This document shows, in pieces, positions 35,251 to 44,634 of a stretch of 64,000 bases of DNA. The notes beneath the pieces are model-generated. The model did no database searches. It was not told the origin of the DNA and saw nothing but the letters and a program-made list of their open reading frames with translations. Source of the DNA: Agarivorans sp. TSD2052 (GTDB lineage: Bacteria; Pseudomonadota; Gammaproteobacteria; Enterobacterales; Celerinatantimonadaceae); assembly GCF_023238625.1 (NCBI RefSeq), contig NZ_CP096670.1, positions 3,390,501 to 3,454,500 of the forward strand. The letters are read 5' to 3'. How positions within the stretch are numbered: position 1 is the first letter of the stretch; every line of letters begins with the position of its first letter. The position numbers and the translations under genes were made by a program.

Positions 35251-36075
35251 TTAATAGGGCGACAATAATTCTACGGAATCTAAGCGATGAGCCAATAGAG
35301 TATCTACGTTATCCCCATGCTCAGGATAGTAGGCCCACCCTACTTTTAAACTATCCAAAGACACGCCTTGTAATTGTTGTTGTAGCTGTAAAGTCAGTTT
35401 TTCTGCCACGCTGTTGGCCGCGGCTCTGCTTGCCCCATATAACAAAGCAATTAACTCGCCATCACTATATTGGGCGATACTGTCAGAACGCCGCAACTGT
35501 TGTTGTAAAACTTGGGCAACAATAGCGCACACCAACGAAGAGTCATTGCTAGAGTAATGCAAAGTGAGAATGGCAAAGGGTTCATGATTGCGTTGGCTTA
35601 AACGCATCGCTTGAATCAGCAACTCACGAAATAAAGGGGCAGACAGCAAACCACTTTGCGGATCGCGTAGTTTAGTCTCATCGTTAATCACCGGCATGGT
35701 TAAGGGTAATACACTGGCTAGCAAGTAATGTTGCTGCTGAATTTCAACCGGCATACCGTGAAGGCGCAACCACTCATCTTCACTATGGCAATAATGACAA
35801 ACCAGTGCCGTGTTATTGCTTAAGCTAGCATGCATCGCTTGCTGGAAAGCCGACCGGCACCGAATATCAATTTTCTGCAACCATTGCTCTAAAGACATTT
35901 TATCCGTTTCATTGGCCACCCAAGGGTAACGTACAGTCACGAGATCATCATTTGGCTGAAACAACCAATAACCACTATCCGTTTCCACAATACTATGAAA
36001 AAAGCTCACAAGATCTACATCCGCCACGCCACGTCCTTTTTCAGTGTTTACATAGAGTGTAGCAAAGCTATTCAC
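35251..36075 (-). CDS. degenerate GGDEF-domain protein
   Basis: About 275 residues. The N-terminal half resembles a PAS-like sensor (DSGYWLFQPNDDLVTVRYPW, SEDEWLRLHGMPVEI). The C-terminal half is a GGDEF fold: LRDPQSGLLSAPLFRELLIQ, then RRSDSIAQYSDGELIALLYG. The signature is S-D-G-E-L instead of GG[DE]EF, so it should not synthesise c-di-GMP; it may bind it or act by interaction. The start is uncertain: I use a GTG at 36075, while the frame stays open to a TTG at 36114 inside the T-run of the dapA terminator. Confidence 0.7.
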   Translation of the reverse strand: MNSFATLYVNTEKGRGVADVDLVSFFHSIVETDSGYWLFQPNDDLVTVRYPWVANETDKMSLEQWLQKIDIRCRSAFQQAMHASLSNNTALVCHYCHSEDEWLRLHGMPVEIQQQHYLLASVLPLTMPVINDETKLRDPQSGLLSAPLFRELLIQAMRLSQRNHEPFAILTLHYSSNDSSLVCAIVAQVLQQQLRRSDSIAQYSDGELIALLYGASRAAANSVAEKLTLQLQQQLQGVSLDSLKVGWAYYPEHGDNVDTLLAHRLDSVELLSPY

Positions 36076-36110
36076 TTCGCTTACTAGTATTGTTTTGCTA
36101 TTTAACAGGC

Positions 36111-36137
36111 ACAAAAAAGGCTGAGCATGCTCAGCCT
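36111..36137 (-). terminator. intrinsic terminator of dapA
   Basis: On the minus strand the perfect palindrome AGGCTGAGCATGCTCAGCCT (36118-36137) is followed by TTTTTTG, 22 bases after the dapA stop. It would insulate the GGDEF-like gene from dapA. Confidence 0.85.
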
Positions 36138-36159
36138 AAATTAACGTTGCTTGATAAGC

Positions 36160-37032
36160 CTATATCAACTCAAGAGTTTCCATTTCCTTACGGATGCGGC
36201 TCTTGGTGGTGTCAGACAACTCAGTTACGGGTAAACGGCACTCGGCTTTACATTTGTTAAGCAAAGACATGGCGTACTTAGCACCGGCAGGGCTTGGCTC
36301 CAAAAACATCGCCTGATGCAAAGGAATCAACTTGTCTTGAATCTCACTCGCTTTCGCATAGTCACCATCTAAAGTGGCTTGTTGCATTTGCGAACATAAC
36401 TTGGGTGCAACGTTAGCGGTGACAGAGATACACCCTTGGCCACCACTCAAATTATAAGAGACTGCGGTTGCATCCTCACCACTTAACCAACAAAAGTCAG
36501 CACTGATTAATTGACGTTCAAACAACGGTCGTGATAAATCACCGGTAGCGTCTTTCACGCCGACGATACGGGGTAACAAAGCCAACTTAGCGATGGTCAC
36601 GGGGCTCAAATCCACCACCGCACGAGGTGGAATGTTATACAAAACAATCGGAATATCGGTCGCGTCATGCAACATCTTAAAGTGTTGGTAAAGGCCTTCT
36701 TGATTTGGGCGGTTATAATAACCCGCCACATGCAATGTCGCGTCGGCTCCAGCTTGTTGAGCAGCCTTTGTATATTCAATCGCTTCAACCGGGTTATTAG
36801 ACCCCGCGCCAGCGATAACAGGTACTCTTCCCTTAGCTTGTTCAACTACCGCTCTTACCACCGCGATATGTTCGTCATGGCTTAAGGTGGGGCTTTCACC
36901 AGTCGTACCTACTGGTACAATACCGTGAGTCCCTTGATTAATATGCCATTCAACTAACTCGCGAATCGCCGCATAATCCACCTCGCCTTCTGTAAAGGGA
37001 GTAACTAGCGCTACAATCGATCCTCTAAACAT
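36160..37032 (-). CDS. dapA: 4-hydroxy-tetrahydrodipicolinate synthase DapA
   Basis: A 290-residue TIM-barrel aldolase, standard DapA length. Motifs: [17 protein letters not shown], the catalytic Tyr in [13 protein letters not shown], the Schiff-base Lys in [11 protein letters not shown] and [13 protein letters not shown]. It condenses pyruvate and aspartate semialdehyde in lysine and diaminopimelate synthesis. The usual neighbour bamC is absent; a terminator and an unrelated GGDEF-like gene follow. Its 5' leader carries an intrinsic terminator 34 bases before the ATG, which suggests attenuation. Confidence 0.94.
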   Translation of the reverse strand: MFRGSIVALVTPFTEGEVDYAAIRELVEWHINQGTHGIVPVGTTGESPTLSHDEHIAVVRAVVEQAKGRVPVIAGAGSNNPVEAIEYTKAAQQAGADATLHVAGYYNRPNQEGLYQHFKMLHDATDIPIVLYNIPPRAVVDLSPVTIAKLALLPRIVGVKDATGDLSRPLFERQLISADFCWLSGEDATAVSYNLSGGQGCISVTANVAPKLCSQMQQATLDGDYAKASEIQDKLIPLHQAMFLEPSPAGAKYAMSLLNKCKAECRLPVTELSDTTKSRIRKEMETLELI

Positions 37033-37056
37033 GCCCGCTCCATCAACTTACTTCAA

Positions 37057-37090
37057 AAATAAAAAAACCCGGTCACAGTGGCCGGGTTCA
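37057..37090 (-). terminator. terminator in the dapA leader, possible attenuator
   Basis: On the minus strand, stem arms 37082-37088 and 37066-37072, extended inward by GGTGAC-type pairing, are followed by TTTTTTTATTTTTG. It ends about 25 bases before the dapA start codon. No other minus-strand gene lies upstream, so it either ends an RNA encoded in 37090-37260 or controls dapA by premature termination. Confidence 0.75.
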
Positions 37091-37350
37091 AAAATGTTGT
37101 TTCGTTTTAATAACACCCAGCCATTAACCACCCGTTTTTTATTTCGGGCCGTTTATACTTCTTCAACTCTAAAGAAAGTGGCAACACGGTGCAGTCCTTT
37201 AACAACGAAAATCTTACTAGCTAGTTTCCTTAGCACGCACTAAAAGTCAAGTAACCTGAAAAATAAATCCATAGTAACTGCGATGAGATAGCCTTTTCTG
37301 TGAAAACTTCCTATTATTGCCACCATTAAATACCGTGATAAAGCCTAACT
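37091..37350. other. dapA upstream region, leader or small RNA
   Basis: About 260 bases between the dapA leader terminator and rsmC. On the minus strand a second imperfect hairpin lies near 37125-37154 (AACGGCCCG against CGGGTGGTT). A 33-codon frame is open but has no good ribosome site, and lysine codons are not strikingly dense. No lysine-riboswitch consensus was recognised. The right end must also hold the rsmC promoter. Confidence 0.4.
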
Positions 37351-38382
37351 ATGAACACCTCGCTACATACCACCAGCCAAGTACTCGCCCGTCATGACAA
37401 TTTATTTGCTCAACAACACTTAGTTGTAGCAGGTCAGTTAGCCGACAACTACCCTTTATCACTATTAGAACAGGTTGAATCCTTACAACTATGCTGTACT
37501 CACTATGGGCACTACCGCTACTACCAAGCTAATCAACACCGTAGGCTCACTAGCCAATTTTCAGCGACCCCAGTGATAAACCCTGATAGCAACGCCCTGC
37601 TGTTGTTTATGCCCAAAGCAAAACAAGAAGCGGCCTACCTATTTGCTCAGCTATTACCGCAACTGCAAATTGGCGCAAGTATTTTTGTGGTTGGCGAGAA
37701 TAGAGGCGGAGTAAAGAGTTGTGAAAAACTACTTGCCGAATTTGGGGTTAAGATGAACAAAATTGATAGTGCTCGCCGCTGTGGGCTCTATCATGGAGAG
37801 TTAACCCAAGCGGCCCCTCCGTTTGTTGCCGAGCAATGGCAATCAGAGTTCACCATTCCCGCTGACGATAAAAGCTTGAGTGTTAAATCTATGCCTGGCG
37901 TATTTAACCATGGGAAACTAGACTACGGCAGCCAACTTTTACTTGAGCAACTACCGCCTATGCGTGGCTCGGTGCTCGACTTTGGGTGCGGCGCGGGCGT
38001 TATTGGTGCAAGCTTGGCACTTCGTTATGAAATCGATATCACGCTGCTCGATGTTAGTGCATTTGCTGTCGCTAGCAGCCGAGCAACTTTAGCAGCAAAC
38101 TCGCTAGATGGAACAGTACTTGCTTCAGATGGATTAAGCGAGGTGGGTCAACGCTTTGATTTTATCGTTACTAACCCGCCATTCCATGCTGGTATTGATA
38201 CGCAATATGAAACAACTGAAACGTTTCTTATTCAAGCAAAACAGCATTTAAACGCTAACGGCGAATTATGGTTAGTGGCAAATAGTTTTCTTCAGTATGA
38301 AGCAATTATTAAGCAACACTTCTCTCGCTGTGAAAGCAAGCTAGATAACAAAAAATTCAAGATTTTGCGTTGTTGCATATAG
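37351..38382 (+). CDS. rsmC: 16S rRNA (guanine(1207)-N2)-methyltransferase RsmC
   Basis: A 343-residue protein with two tandem methyltransferase-like domains, as in RsmC. The N-terminal half is degenerate. The C-terminal half has the SAM loop LDFGCGAGVIGASLALRY and the catalytic VTNPPFHAG tetrad. PGVFNHGKLDYGSQLLLEQL at the domain junction is a RsmC signature. It methylates N2 of G1207 in 30S subunits. Confidence 0.94.
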   Translation: MNTSLHTTSQVLARHDNLFAQQHLVVAGQLADNYPLSLLEQVESLQLCCTHYGHYRYYQANQHRRLTSQFSATPVINPDSNALLLFMPKAKQEAAYLFAQLLPQLQIGASIFVVGENRGGVKSCEKLLAEFGVKMNKIDSARRCGLYHGELTQAAPPFVAEQWQSEFTIPADDKSLSVKSMPGVFNHGKLDYGSQLLLEQLPPMRGSVLDFGCGAGVIGASLALRYEIDITLLDVSAFAVASSRATLAANSLDGTVLASDGLSEVGQRFDFIVTNPPFHAGIDTQYETTETFLIQAKQHLNANGELWLVANSFLQYEAIIKQHFSRCESKLDNKKFKILRCCI

Positions 38383-38517
38383 AAAATCACTATTTTCATT
38401 ATGGATTTATTAAAACGACTATTCTGCTGTTTACATTAGAGCAAATATCTGGAAACTTAGACGGATTACGTGAAAACGATTTCATAACTTAAAATTTAAA
38501 TAGAGGTACTAGGTCCC

Positions 38518-39738
38518 ATGGCTGGAATTCTTACAATGATCCTCGCGGGTGGAGAAGGCACACGCCTTTATCCGCTAACAGATAGCCGCACTAAACCCGC
38601 GGTTCCTTTTGGGGGGAGCTATCGGCTTATCGACTTCGCCTTAAATAACTTTGTTAACTCTGATTTTTTAAAGATTTATGTTCTCACTCAGTTTAAATCG
38701 CAATCACTAAATATCCATTTACGCCAAGCTTGGCACTTATCAGGCATTACTGACCGCTTTATTGACGCGGTTCCCGCTCAAATGCGAGTGGGTAAACGCT
38801 GGTACGACGGAACCGCTGATGCCATTTACCAAAATGCGCGATTTATTGAGATAAATGAGCCTGATCACGTTTGTATTTTTGGTAGCGACCACATCTACAA
38901 GATGGACGTTCGTCAAATGGTAGATGAACATCGCCGTAAAGAAGCAGACCTAACTGTAGCCGCCATTAAGGTGCCTAAAGAGCAAGCCGACCAATTTGGT
39001 ATCATCGAAGTCGACGTAGAGGGGAGAATGATTGGTTTTGAAGAAAAACCTAAAGTAAACCCTAAAACCATTCCTGGCGACCCTGACCATGTACTGGCCT
39101 CTATGGGCAACTACGTATTTGAACGTAAAGTCTTATTAGAATCACTCTACGATGATGCTAAAGAAGACAATTCTACGCATGATTTTGGCCACGACATCAT
39201 TCCAAAGCTCTACCCTAAGGGTAATGTATTCGCTTACGACTTTACTCAAAACGACATACCAGGTGAGACAACTAGCGGCTATTGGCGTGATGTAGGTACC
39301 TTAGATGCCTATTGGGCGGCTCACATGGACTTATTAGATGAAGAGCCACCATTTTCGCTATACAACCCTAAATTTCCACTGCACACCCATTACCCTCCAT
39401 TGCCACCAGCAACCTTTAAGGATGTAGGAGACAAAAAAGTAAGTATCAGCCAATCTCTGATATCTGCGGGTAGTTTTGTTTTAGGTTCAGAGGTTAACCG
39501 CAGTGTACTTGGTTTCAGAAGCCACGTTCGCCCGGGCTCGGTCATTAGCGAGTCGGTGTTAATTGCTAATTGTAGAATTGGCGAAGGCTGTCAGATTCGT
39601 CGAACAATCATCGACAAAAATGCTGAAATTGCCCCCGGAACCATTATAGGAGAAAATTTAGAAGAAGATCGCAAACGTTTTACGGTATCTCCAGAAGGAA
39701 TTGTAGTGATACCGAAAAACGCTAAAGTTGGCTTTTAA
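38518..39738 (+). CDS. glgC: glucose-1-phosphate adenylyltransferase GlgC
   Basis: A 406-residue ADP-glucose pyrophosphorylase. The nucleotidyltransferase domain has MILAGGEGTRLYPLTDSRTK, then PAVPFGGSYRLIDF, AQMRVGKRWYDGTADAIYQN and the glucose-phosphate loop GFEEKP. A C-terminal left-handed beta helix follows from about residue 290. It makes ADP-glucose, the committed glycogen precursor. glgA follows after 92 bases in the same direction. Branching enzyme and phosphorylase genes are not in this window. Confidence 0.95.
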   Translation: MAGILTMILAGGEGTRLYPLTDSRTKPAVPFGGSYRLIDFALNNFVNSDFLKIYVLTQFKSQSLNIHLRQAWHLSGITDRFIDAVPAQMRVGKRWYDGTADAIYQNARFIEINEPDHVCIFGSDHIYKMDVRQMVDEHRRKEADLTVAAIKVPKEQADQFGIIEVDVEGRMIGFEEKPKVNPKTIPGDPDHVLASMGNYVFERKVLLESLYDDAKEDNSTHDFGHDIIPKLYPKGNVFAYDFTQNDIPGETTSGYWRDVGTLDAYWAAHMDLLDEEPPFSLYNPKFPLHTHYPPLPPATFKDVGDKKVSISQSLISAGSFVLGSEVNRSVLGFRSHVRPGSVISESVLIANCRIGEGCQIRRTIIDKNAEIAPGTIIGENLEEDRKRFTVSPEGIVVIPKNAKVGF

Positions 39739-39791
39739 TTGACCAAGTCACCTTGTAAATAGACAAGCAATTACTCTAATATGAACTTATT

Positions 39792-39812
39792 TAAGGCACC
39801 CTAGGTGCCTTA
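39792..39812 (+). other. hairpin between glgC and glgA
   Basis: A perfect 9-bp stem (TAAGGCACC/GGTGCCTTA) with 3-base loop sits just before the AAGGAG ribosome site of glgA. Without a T-run it looks like a processing or stability element, or a weak partial terminator, within the glgCA transcript. Confidence 0.45.
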
Positions 39813-39830
39813 ATAGTTAAGGAGCTCTCT

Positions 39831-41303
39831 GTGACAGCCAATCCTGTCAGGATATTATTTATAGCCTCTGAAGTTGAAAGCCTTGCTAAAACAGGCGGTT
39901 TAGCTGACGTGGCTAAATCTTTACCTCTTGCCCTAAAGGAACATGGACAAGACGTAAGAATTATCATGCCTTTCTATAAAACCTTAAAGCGCCATGATGA
40001 AGCTGAAAAACTCTTCGACTTACGTTTACACACTAATCATGATGACATCGAATATTCTGTTTATCGTTTAATGCTTGAAGATGTCCCCGTTTATCTTATC
40101 CAGCAACATGCTTATTTCGAACGGGATCAATTATATAGCGAAGGCGAGTTTGCCTATGATGATAATGGCGAACGTTTCTCTTTTTTCTCTAGGGCGGTTT
40201 TTCAAGTCGCTGAAGCACTAGACTTTAAGCCTGATATTTTTCATTGTAACGACTGGCACACTGCTTTAATCCCTTATCTTCTCAAGCAAAAGTATGCCCA
40301 TCACCCGTTCTTTTGTAATAGTAAATCGGTATTAACTATCCACAATGCCGCATTCCAAGGCATCTTTGAAAAACACCAGTTTCACCTTCTTGAAGGTTTA
40401 GCTGATGGCCTAGTTGACCAAATATTGGATGGCTATAATTGCTTAAACTTACTGAAAGCAGGGATCCGTTACGCCGACAAAATCAATGCTGTTAGCCCTA
40501 ACTATGCACAAGAGCTACTCACTCGCTTAGGCTCTCACGGTTTATGTGACTATTTCGAACAGCGAAGAGCAGACCTAGTCGGCATTTTGAACGGCTGTGA
40601 TTATTCTGATTGGGATCCCGCTACTGATCACTTATTACCCACCAATTATTCAAGCAGCGATCTCAGCGGCAAAGCGGTCTGTCGTCATACTTTGCAGGTG
40701 AAAACTAATCTTGCTCAGATTGATGTGCCGATATTTGGGATGGTATGCCGTTTAACGGAACAGAAAGGGTTCTACTTATTGCTACCAGCGCTACAACAGT
40801 TTTTACGTCATAATGTACAAGTTGTGATTGTTGGGACCGGTGATAGTGGCATTGTGGGCGAACTAGAAGCGCTGGAAAAACAATGGCCTGATAAGCTTCG
40901 CTTTATTCACGCTTACAGTAATGAACTAGCCCATTTAGTTGAAGCAGGGGCAGACTTCTTCCTGATGCCTTCTCTATTTGAACCTTGCGGCTTAAACCAA
41001 ATGTATAGTTTGGCTTATGCGACCTTACCTATTGTTCGCGGAGTGGGTGGTTTAAAAGATACGGTTGTCGATTATGATGAAGATCCAAGCCAAGCAACCG
41101 GACATATTTTCTATGATCCAGAGCCAGCAGATCTACTCAATATCTTACGCCGAGCATTGTTGCTATATCTAGAGCACCCCGAAGAATTTCAAGCAATGCG
41201 CCACCGCGCAATGAAGTCTCGCTTCCATTGGCAAGAGTCTGTTTGGCAATACGAGGCGCTGTATAATGAAGCGCTAAATGTGAGTCCGGTTCAACAACCA
41301 TAA
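39831..41303 (+). CDS. glgA: glycogen synthase GlgA
   Basis: A 490-residue GT5 glycosyltransferase. ADP-glucose-binding KTGGLADVAKSLP is near the N terminus, with HCNDWHTALIPYLLK and VLTIHNAAFQGIF in the first Rossmann domain. GMVCRLTEQKGFYLL and MPSLFEPCGLNQMYSLAYAT lie in the second. It extends alpha-1,4-glucan from ADP-glucose supplied by GlgC. The start is GTG, 8 bases after AAGGAG. A hairpin follows the stop. Confidence 0.95.
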   Translation: MTANPVRILFIASEVESLAKTGGLADVAKSLPLALKEHGQDVRIIMPFYKTLKRHDEAEKLFDLRLHTNHDDIEYSVYRLMLEDVPVYLIQQHAYFERDQLYSEGEFAYDDNGERFSFFSRAVFQVAEALDFKPDIFHCNDWHTALIPYLLKQKYAHHPFFCNSKSVLTIHNAAFQGIFEKHQFHLLEGLADGLVDQILDGYNCLNLLKAGIRYADKINAVSPNYAQELLTRLGSHGLCDYFEQRRADLVGILNGCDYSDWDPATDHLLPTNYSSSDLSGKAVCRHTLQVKTNLAQIDVPIFGMVCRLTEQKGFYLLLPALQQFLRHNVQVVIVGTGDSGIVGELEALEKQWPDKLRFIHAYSNELAHLVEAGADFFLMPSLFEPCGLNQMYSLAYATLPIVRGVGGLKDTVVDYDEDPSQATGHIFYDPEPADLLNILRRALLLYLEHPEEFQAMRHRAMKSRFHWQESVWQYEALYNEALNVSPVQQP

Positions 41304-41311
41304 TATTATCT

Positions 41312-41333
41312 GTCAGAGTCTAGCGACTCTGAC
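41312..41333 (+). terminator. hairpin after glgA
   Basis: A perfect 9-bp stem (41312-41320 with 41325-41333), 4-base loop, nine bases after the glgA stop; the following TATTCTTA is a weak T-run. Confidence 0.6.
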
Positions 41334-41378
41334 TATTCTTATGTAACCTGAAGACATACATTTATTTGAGGAATTTAC

Positions 41379-41657
41379 ATGCGCTTATCAGAGGAAATTC
41401 ATAACTTTACTGAGTTCCTAGTAGGTGAACAACTACATGCCTTAAACATTCAAAAGCGCTGTGATTTAGATACCTTGCAAGACTTATGTTGCTTGGTACT
41501 TAACCGCTTACCACCGCGTTACATCAGGCATGACGTTGATGTACTAAGTGCAATTAGTGACGAAGAACGGGTGCTATTAGTAGAAAAAACTAAGGTAGCG
41601 ATTGAAGAAGGGCTTAAGTTTCTCGAACAGGACCGTCGTAAAGGCCCCCGCGATTAA
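41379..41657 (+). CDS. ComFB-domain protein
   Basis: A 92-residue helical protein that matches the late competence ComFB family, with the diagnostic CCLVLNRLPPRYIRHDVD segment in the middle. Family members include small cytoplasmic proteins, some reported to bind cyclic dinucleotides. It lies 75 bases after glgA, beyond a hairpin, and its last four bases overlap the convergent zinc-ribbon gene. Given two c-di-GMP-type proteins elsewhere in the window, a nucleotide-binding role is possible but inferred. Confidence 0.75.
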   Translation: MRLSEEIHNFTEFLVGEQLHALNIQKRCDLDTLQDLCCLVLNRLPPRYIRHDVDVLSAISDEERVLLVEKTKVAIEEGLKFLEQDRRKGPRD

Positions 41658-41857
41658 GATATTTCAAGTTCAATCGCTGTACAGCCCTTGCCACAATAGA
41701 CCCCGGGTGTTTTTTCTTGATTAGGTAAAACCACAAACAAAGGTTGCTTACAGCTTTCACACAATTTGGTTTTACCCGCTAGTACTTGTTTAATCACCTG
41801 GCGCTGTTGCTGAAACGAGTTAGCACTACGCTTGTTCAGTTCTTTAAATCCTGACAT
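41654..41857 (-). CDS. small zinc-ribbon hypothetical protein
   Basis: A 67-residue protein with two Cys pairs, C-ES-C and C-GKG-C, about 25 residues apart, forming a probable zinc ribbon after a basic N-terminal helix (FKELNKRSANSFQQQRQVIK). I take the ATG at 41857, which has a GGGA seven bases upstream; a GTG at 41887 would add ten residues. Its stop overlaps the convergent ComFB gene. Function unknown. Confidence 0.65.
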   Translation of the reverse strand: MSGFKELNKRSANSFQQQRQVIKQVLAGKTKLCESCKQPLFVVLPNQEKTPGVYCGKGCTAIELEIS

Positions 41858-41934
41858 TTTATTATCCCACGCTATTTTTATGCTCACTTTAGAGCCTCAA
41901 GGTTTTACTTACAATTGCTAATCACGCGAATTGG

Positions 41935-42807
41935 CTAACGCGCAAGCCAAGTGCGTAGGCTTGCTCCAAATACACAACTGATTAGGCCCAACAATACTAA
42001 ACAGGTTCCCATCCATTCTATAATCGTTAGGTGTTCGTTAAATGCCAAACTGGCGGTGAGCATTCCCACCACCGGAACCAATAAAGCAAAAGGGGTGACT
42101 GTTGCCGCACTATATTTCGTCAACAAACGCCCCCATAAAGCAAACGCAAGCAGCGTAGAAATAAAGCCGACATAGGCCAAAGCCAACCAAGTAGTCCATT
42201 GCGCGTTCAGCAATAATGCTATTGGTTGCTTTGATTCAAATAAATAAGAAAACAGCAGCAAAGGTAAGGGGGGAACAAGGCTTACCCACACCATAAAGTG
42301 CAATACATTAACCCCACCCGCTCGTTTCATAAAAAGATTAGATACCGCCCAAGACAACCCCGCAAGTAGCAGTAAGAGCATACTAAGCAACGTTAAATTT
42401 TCCGAGCTGTTGCTAAAAAATAACGCGAAGCCACCACAGGCAATGAAGATCCCTAGCAGCTGGTAAACGGTGATTTTTTCCTTAAACCATATATAGCTTA
42501 GTAAAATGGTGAACATCACCTGTGCTTGTAACAATAGAGAGGCTAAGCCCGCGGAAGCTCCTACCTTCATAGCGATAAACAACAAACTAAACTTTATCAC
42601 GCCAAGAAAAACACCAACAGCCAGTACGTTACGCACTGCTGTTTTTGGGAAAGGAACAATTAGCACCGCTGGGATAGCAACAACGGCAAAACGCAGCGCC
42701 GAAAATAACACCGGCGGCCACTCCATTAAGCCAAATTTTATAACCGAAAAATTTACCCCCCAAATAGTTGCCACCAACAAGGCGAAAAACACATCCAATG
42801 GTTTCAT
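41935..42807 (-). CDS. eamA: EamA family exporter
   Basis: A 290-residue, 10-TM drug/metabolite transporter with two EamA repeats. It is close to E. coli EamA/YdeD along its length: VATIWGVNFSVIKFGL, SAGLASLLLQAQVMFTILLS and TPFALLVPVVGMLTASLAFN. EamA exports O-acetylserine and cysteine pathway products, but the specificity of this homologue is not proven. A divergent AraC regulator 238 bases away may control it. Confidence 0.85.
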   Translation of the reverse strand: MKPLDVFFALLVATIWGVNFSVIKFGLMEWPPVLFSALRFAVVAIPAVLIVPFPKTAVRNVLAVGVFLGVIKFSLLFIAMKVGASAGLASLLLQAQVMFTILLSYIWFKEKITVYQLLGIFIACGGFALFFSNSSENLTLLSMLLLLLAGLSWAVSNLFMKRAGGVNVLHFMVWVSLVPPLPLLLFSYLFESKQPIALLLNAQWTTWLALAYVGFISTLLAFALWGRLLTKYSAATVTPFALLVPVVGMLTASLAFNEHLTIIEWMGTCLVLLGLISCVFGASLRTWLAR

Positions 42808-43044
42808 ACAATCCCTATCATCTCATAGCGTTTGATTCAGCATTCTCCGCAAAGCTTCAGCCTACTATTGGTTGGTGGCAGGGTCAAAGCTCGCCCTCGC
42901 CTTAACGTTGAGCATTCGGCTTTGATCGTCAATTAAATCTTACCCATTACCCTGGTTGATAGCCTACAATAGCCATACATAGACACTTTGAATCCATAAG
43001 GCCCAAATATTGATTCAGACTGTAGAGATAAGAAGTGAGACGTA

Positions 43045-44064
43045 ATGAAAGACTTTAACATTTCGTTTATTCGATTAAATTTTATCAAGCCGATCATTGA
43101 TGGATTAAAGGCTGAATACGGCATTAGCAGTCAAGACTTAGGGATCCCCGATAAACTGCTGGAAGAACCGCTGTCCTTGGTCCCTCAAACTATGTGTAAT
43201 CACTGGTTAGAGCTAGCTGAGCGGCTAAGCGAAGACCCGCTATTTATGCTTAAGTTATCTCCCTACTTGCGCTTTGAGAATATTCAGCACTTTAACAACT
43301 GGGTTTATTATACCCCTGATTTAGCGATCACCTTTCGTCGCATCAACTATGGAACCTCATGTTTGCAATCAGGTTGTACATTCCACGGTTTGCAATCGGG
43401 TCATATTATTAAATGGTGTTACCTTAACCCTTTTGTACACAAGCAAGGGCGTTTGCACGACAGTGTTCGCGTCGCCCTAATGATGGTAAACATGCTACGC
43501 CATTATCTTGGTGACAAGTTTGTTCCACTGCAAGTTAACTTAACAGGTCCTACTAGGGACAAACCTCGATTAGAAGCATTTTTTGGTTGTAAGGTAAATG
43601 TCGGTACAGCGCAAACCGAAGTGTGGCTTAATAACTCTGTGATCGCACCCAACAATGAAAGCCAATGGCAAAAGCAAGCACCATTGCGCTTAAATGACGC
43701 CCAGTTAGATGAATTAGTGAATATTCCACAACCGCACGACATGGCAAAATCACTCTATTCCCTGATTAACTTCTCGCGCTATTACGGTAGACCGAGTGTG
43801 GCCTTTTTAGCGGACTGTTTGGATATGTCTCGGCAACAATTACAACGTCGTTTATTAGCCCATGGCTGGAATTTTTCGTCGATGACTAGCTATGTATTGT
43901 GTAATGAGGCCATCCAGTATCTGTTCAAAGGTTATCAGATTGAAGACATTTCAGAGCGCCTAGCATACAGCAATCAACAAAGTTTCTGCCGCGCCTTTAA
44001 ACGTTTACGCGGTATTACTCCCCATCAATACTTGCAAAGCTTAAACAACCCCCCCGTTAACTAG
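43045..44064 (+). CDS. AraC family transcriptional regulator
   Basis: A 339-residue regulator. The N-terminal half is of the arabinose-binding-like type used by OruR/ArgR-like AraC proteins (LNFIKPIIDGLKAEYGISSQ, HWLELAERL). The C-terminal AraC domain has two HTH motifs (PSVAFLADCLDMSRQQLQRR and QIEDISERLAYSNQQSFCRA), then FKRLRGITPHQYL. It is divergent from the EamA exporter. Ligand unknown. A CCCCG/CGGGG hairpin spans its stop codon. Confidence 0.88.
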   Translation: MKDFNISFIRLNFIKPIIDGLKAEYGISSQDLGIPDKLLEEPLSLVPQTMCNHWLELAERLSEDPLFMLKLSPYLRFENIQHFNNWVYYTPDLAITFRRINYGTSCLQSGCTFHGLQSGHIIKWCYLNPFVHKQGRLHDSVRVALMMVNMLRHYLGDKFVPLQVNLTGPTRDKPRLEAFFGCKVNVGTAQTEVWLNNSVIAPNNESQWQKQAPLRLNDAQLDELVNIPQPHDMAKSLYSLINFSRYYGRPSVAFLADCLDMSRQQLQRRLLAHGWNFSSMTSYVLCNEAIQYLFKGYQIEDISERLAYSNQQSFCRAFKRLRGITPHQYLQSLNNPPVN

Positions 44065-44071
44065 CGGGGCT

Positions 44072-44482
44072 CTACTCCACCCTGCCTTGTTTAAACTGTG
44101 GTAAGTTGTCACAAATGTCATTCCAATTTGCTTTATTGGCAACAAAGATATGTGCATCGGGTTTTAGCGCAATATCAGTGTCTAGGGTCGCTAAACTAAA
44201 TTCGATAAACTGGCCATCGTCATTGTCGGGTGCGAAGGTTAAACTGGAACCGCAAGTCCCGCAAAATTGACGAGTGGTGCCATTATGAGCTTTATATTGT
44301 TGCAGTTTTTCCACACCACTCAACCAGCTAAAGTGTTCAGCCTTCGCCTCGCCATAAGTCGCAAATGCCGCGCCATGAAACTTTCTACACATGCTGCAAT
44401 GGCAATGCCCCATGCGCGGCTCCAATTGCGTGACTTGATAGGATATCTGGCCACATAAGCACTTCCCTGAATATATCGTCAT
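44072..44482 (-). CDS. GFA/CENP-V family zinc protein
   Basis: A 136-residue protein of the glutathione-dependent formaldehyde-activating enzyme-like (GFA) fold. Zinc cysteines are visible in KCLCGQISY, GHCHCSMCRKFHGAAF and QFCGTCGSSL. The reaction originally claimed for this family is uncertain and most members are uncharacterised. It converges on the AraC gene with a 7-base gap. Confidence 0.88.
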   Translation of the reverse strand: MTIYSGKCLCGQISYQVTQLEPRMGHCHCSMCRKFHGAAFATYGEAKAEHFSWLSGVEKLQQYKAHNGTTRQFCGTCGSSLTFAPDNDDGQFIEFSLATLDTDIALKPDAHIFVANKANWNDICDNLPQFKQGRVE

Positions 44483-44634
44483 AACTTTCCTCTAGCAGTA
44501 AACAATCGGCTTAATACTTCACTCTACCCCTTAAATCAGCAATTGTTGAGTGAACTTTATTGTGCCACCATTATGTCAGTTCATTTATAGCGCCAGATAT
44601 AGCGCTAATACCATTCTAGATAGGAATAGCTTCG

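Noticed and set aside
37031-37243. 70-codon plus-strand frame in the dapA leader
   Set aside because: It crosses the terminator hairpin and has no family similarity.
37033-37260. Lysine riboswitch in the dapA leader
   Set aside because: I could not recognise the conserved lysine-riboswitch motifs; only terminator-type hairpins are visible.
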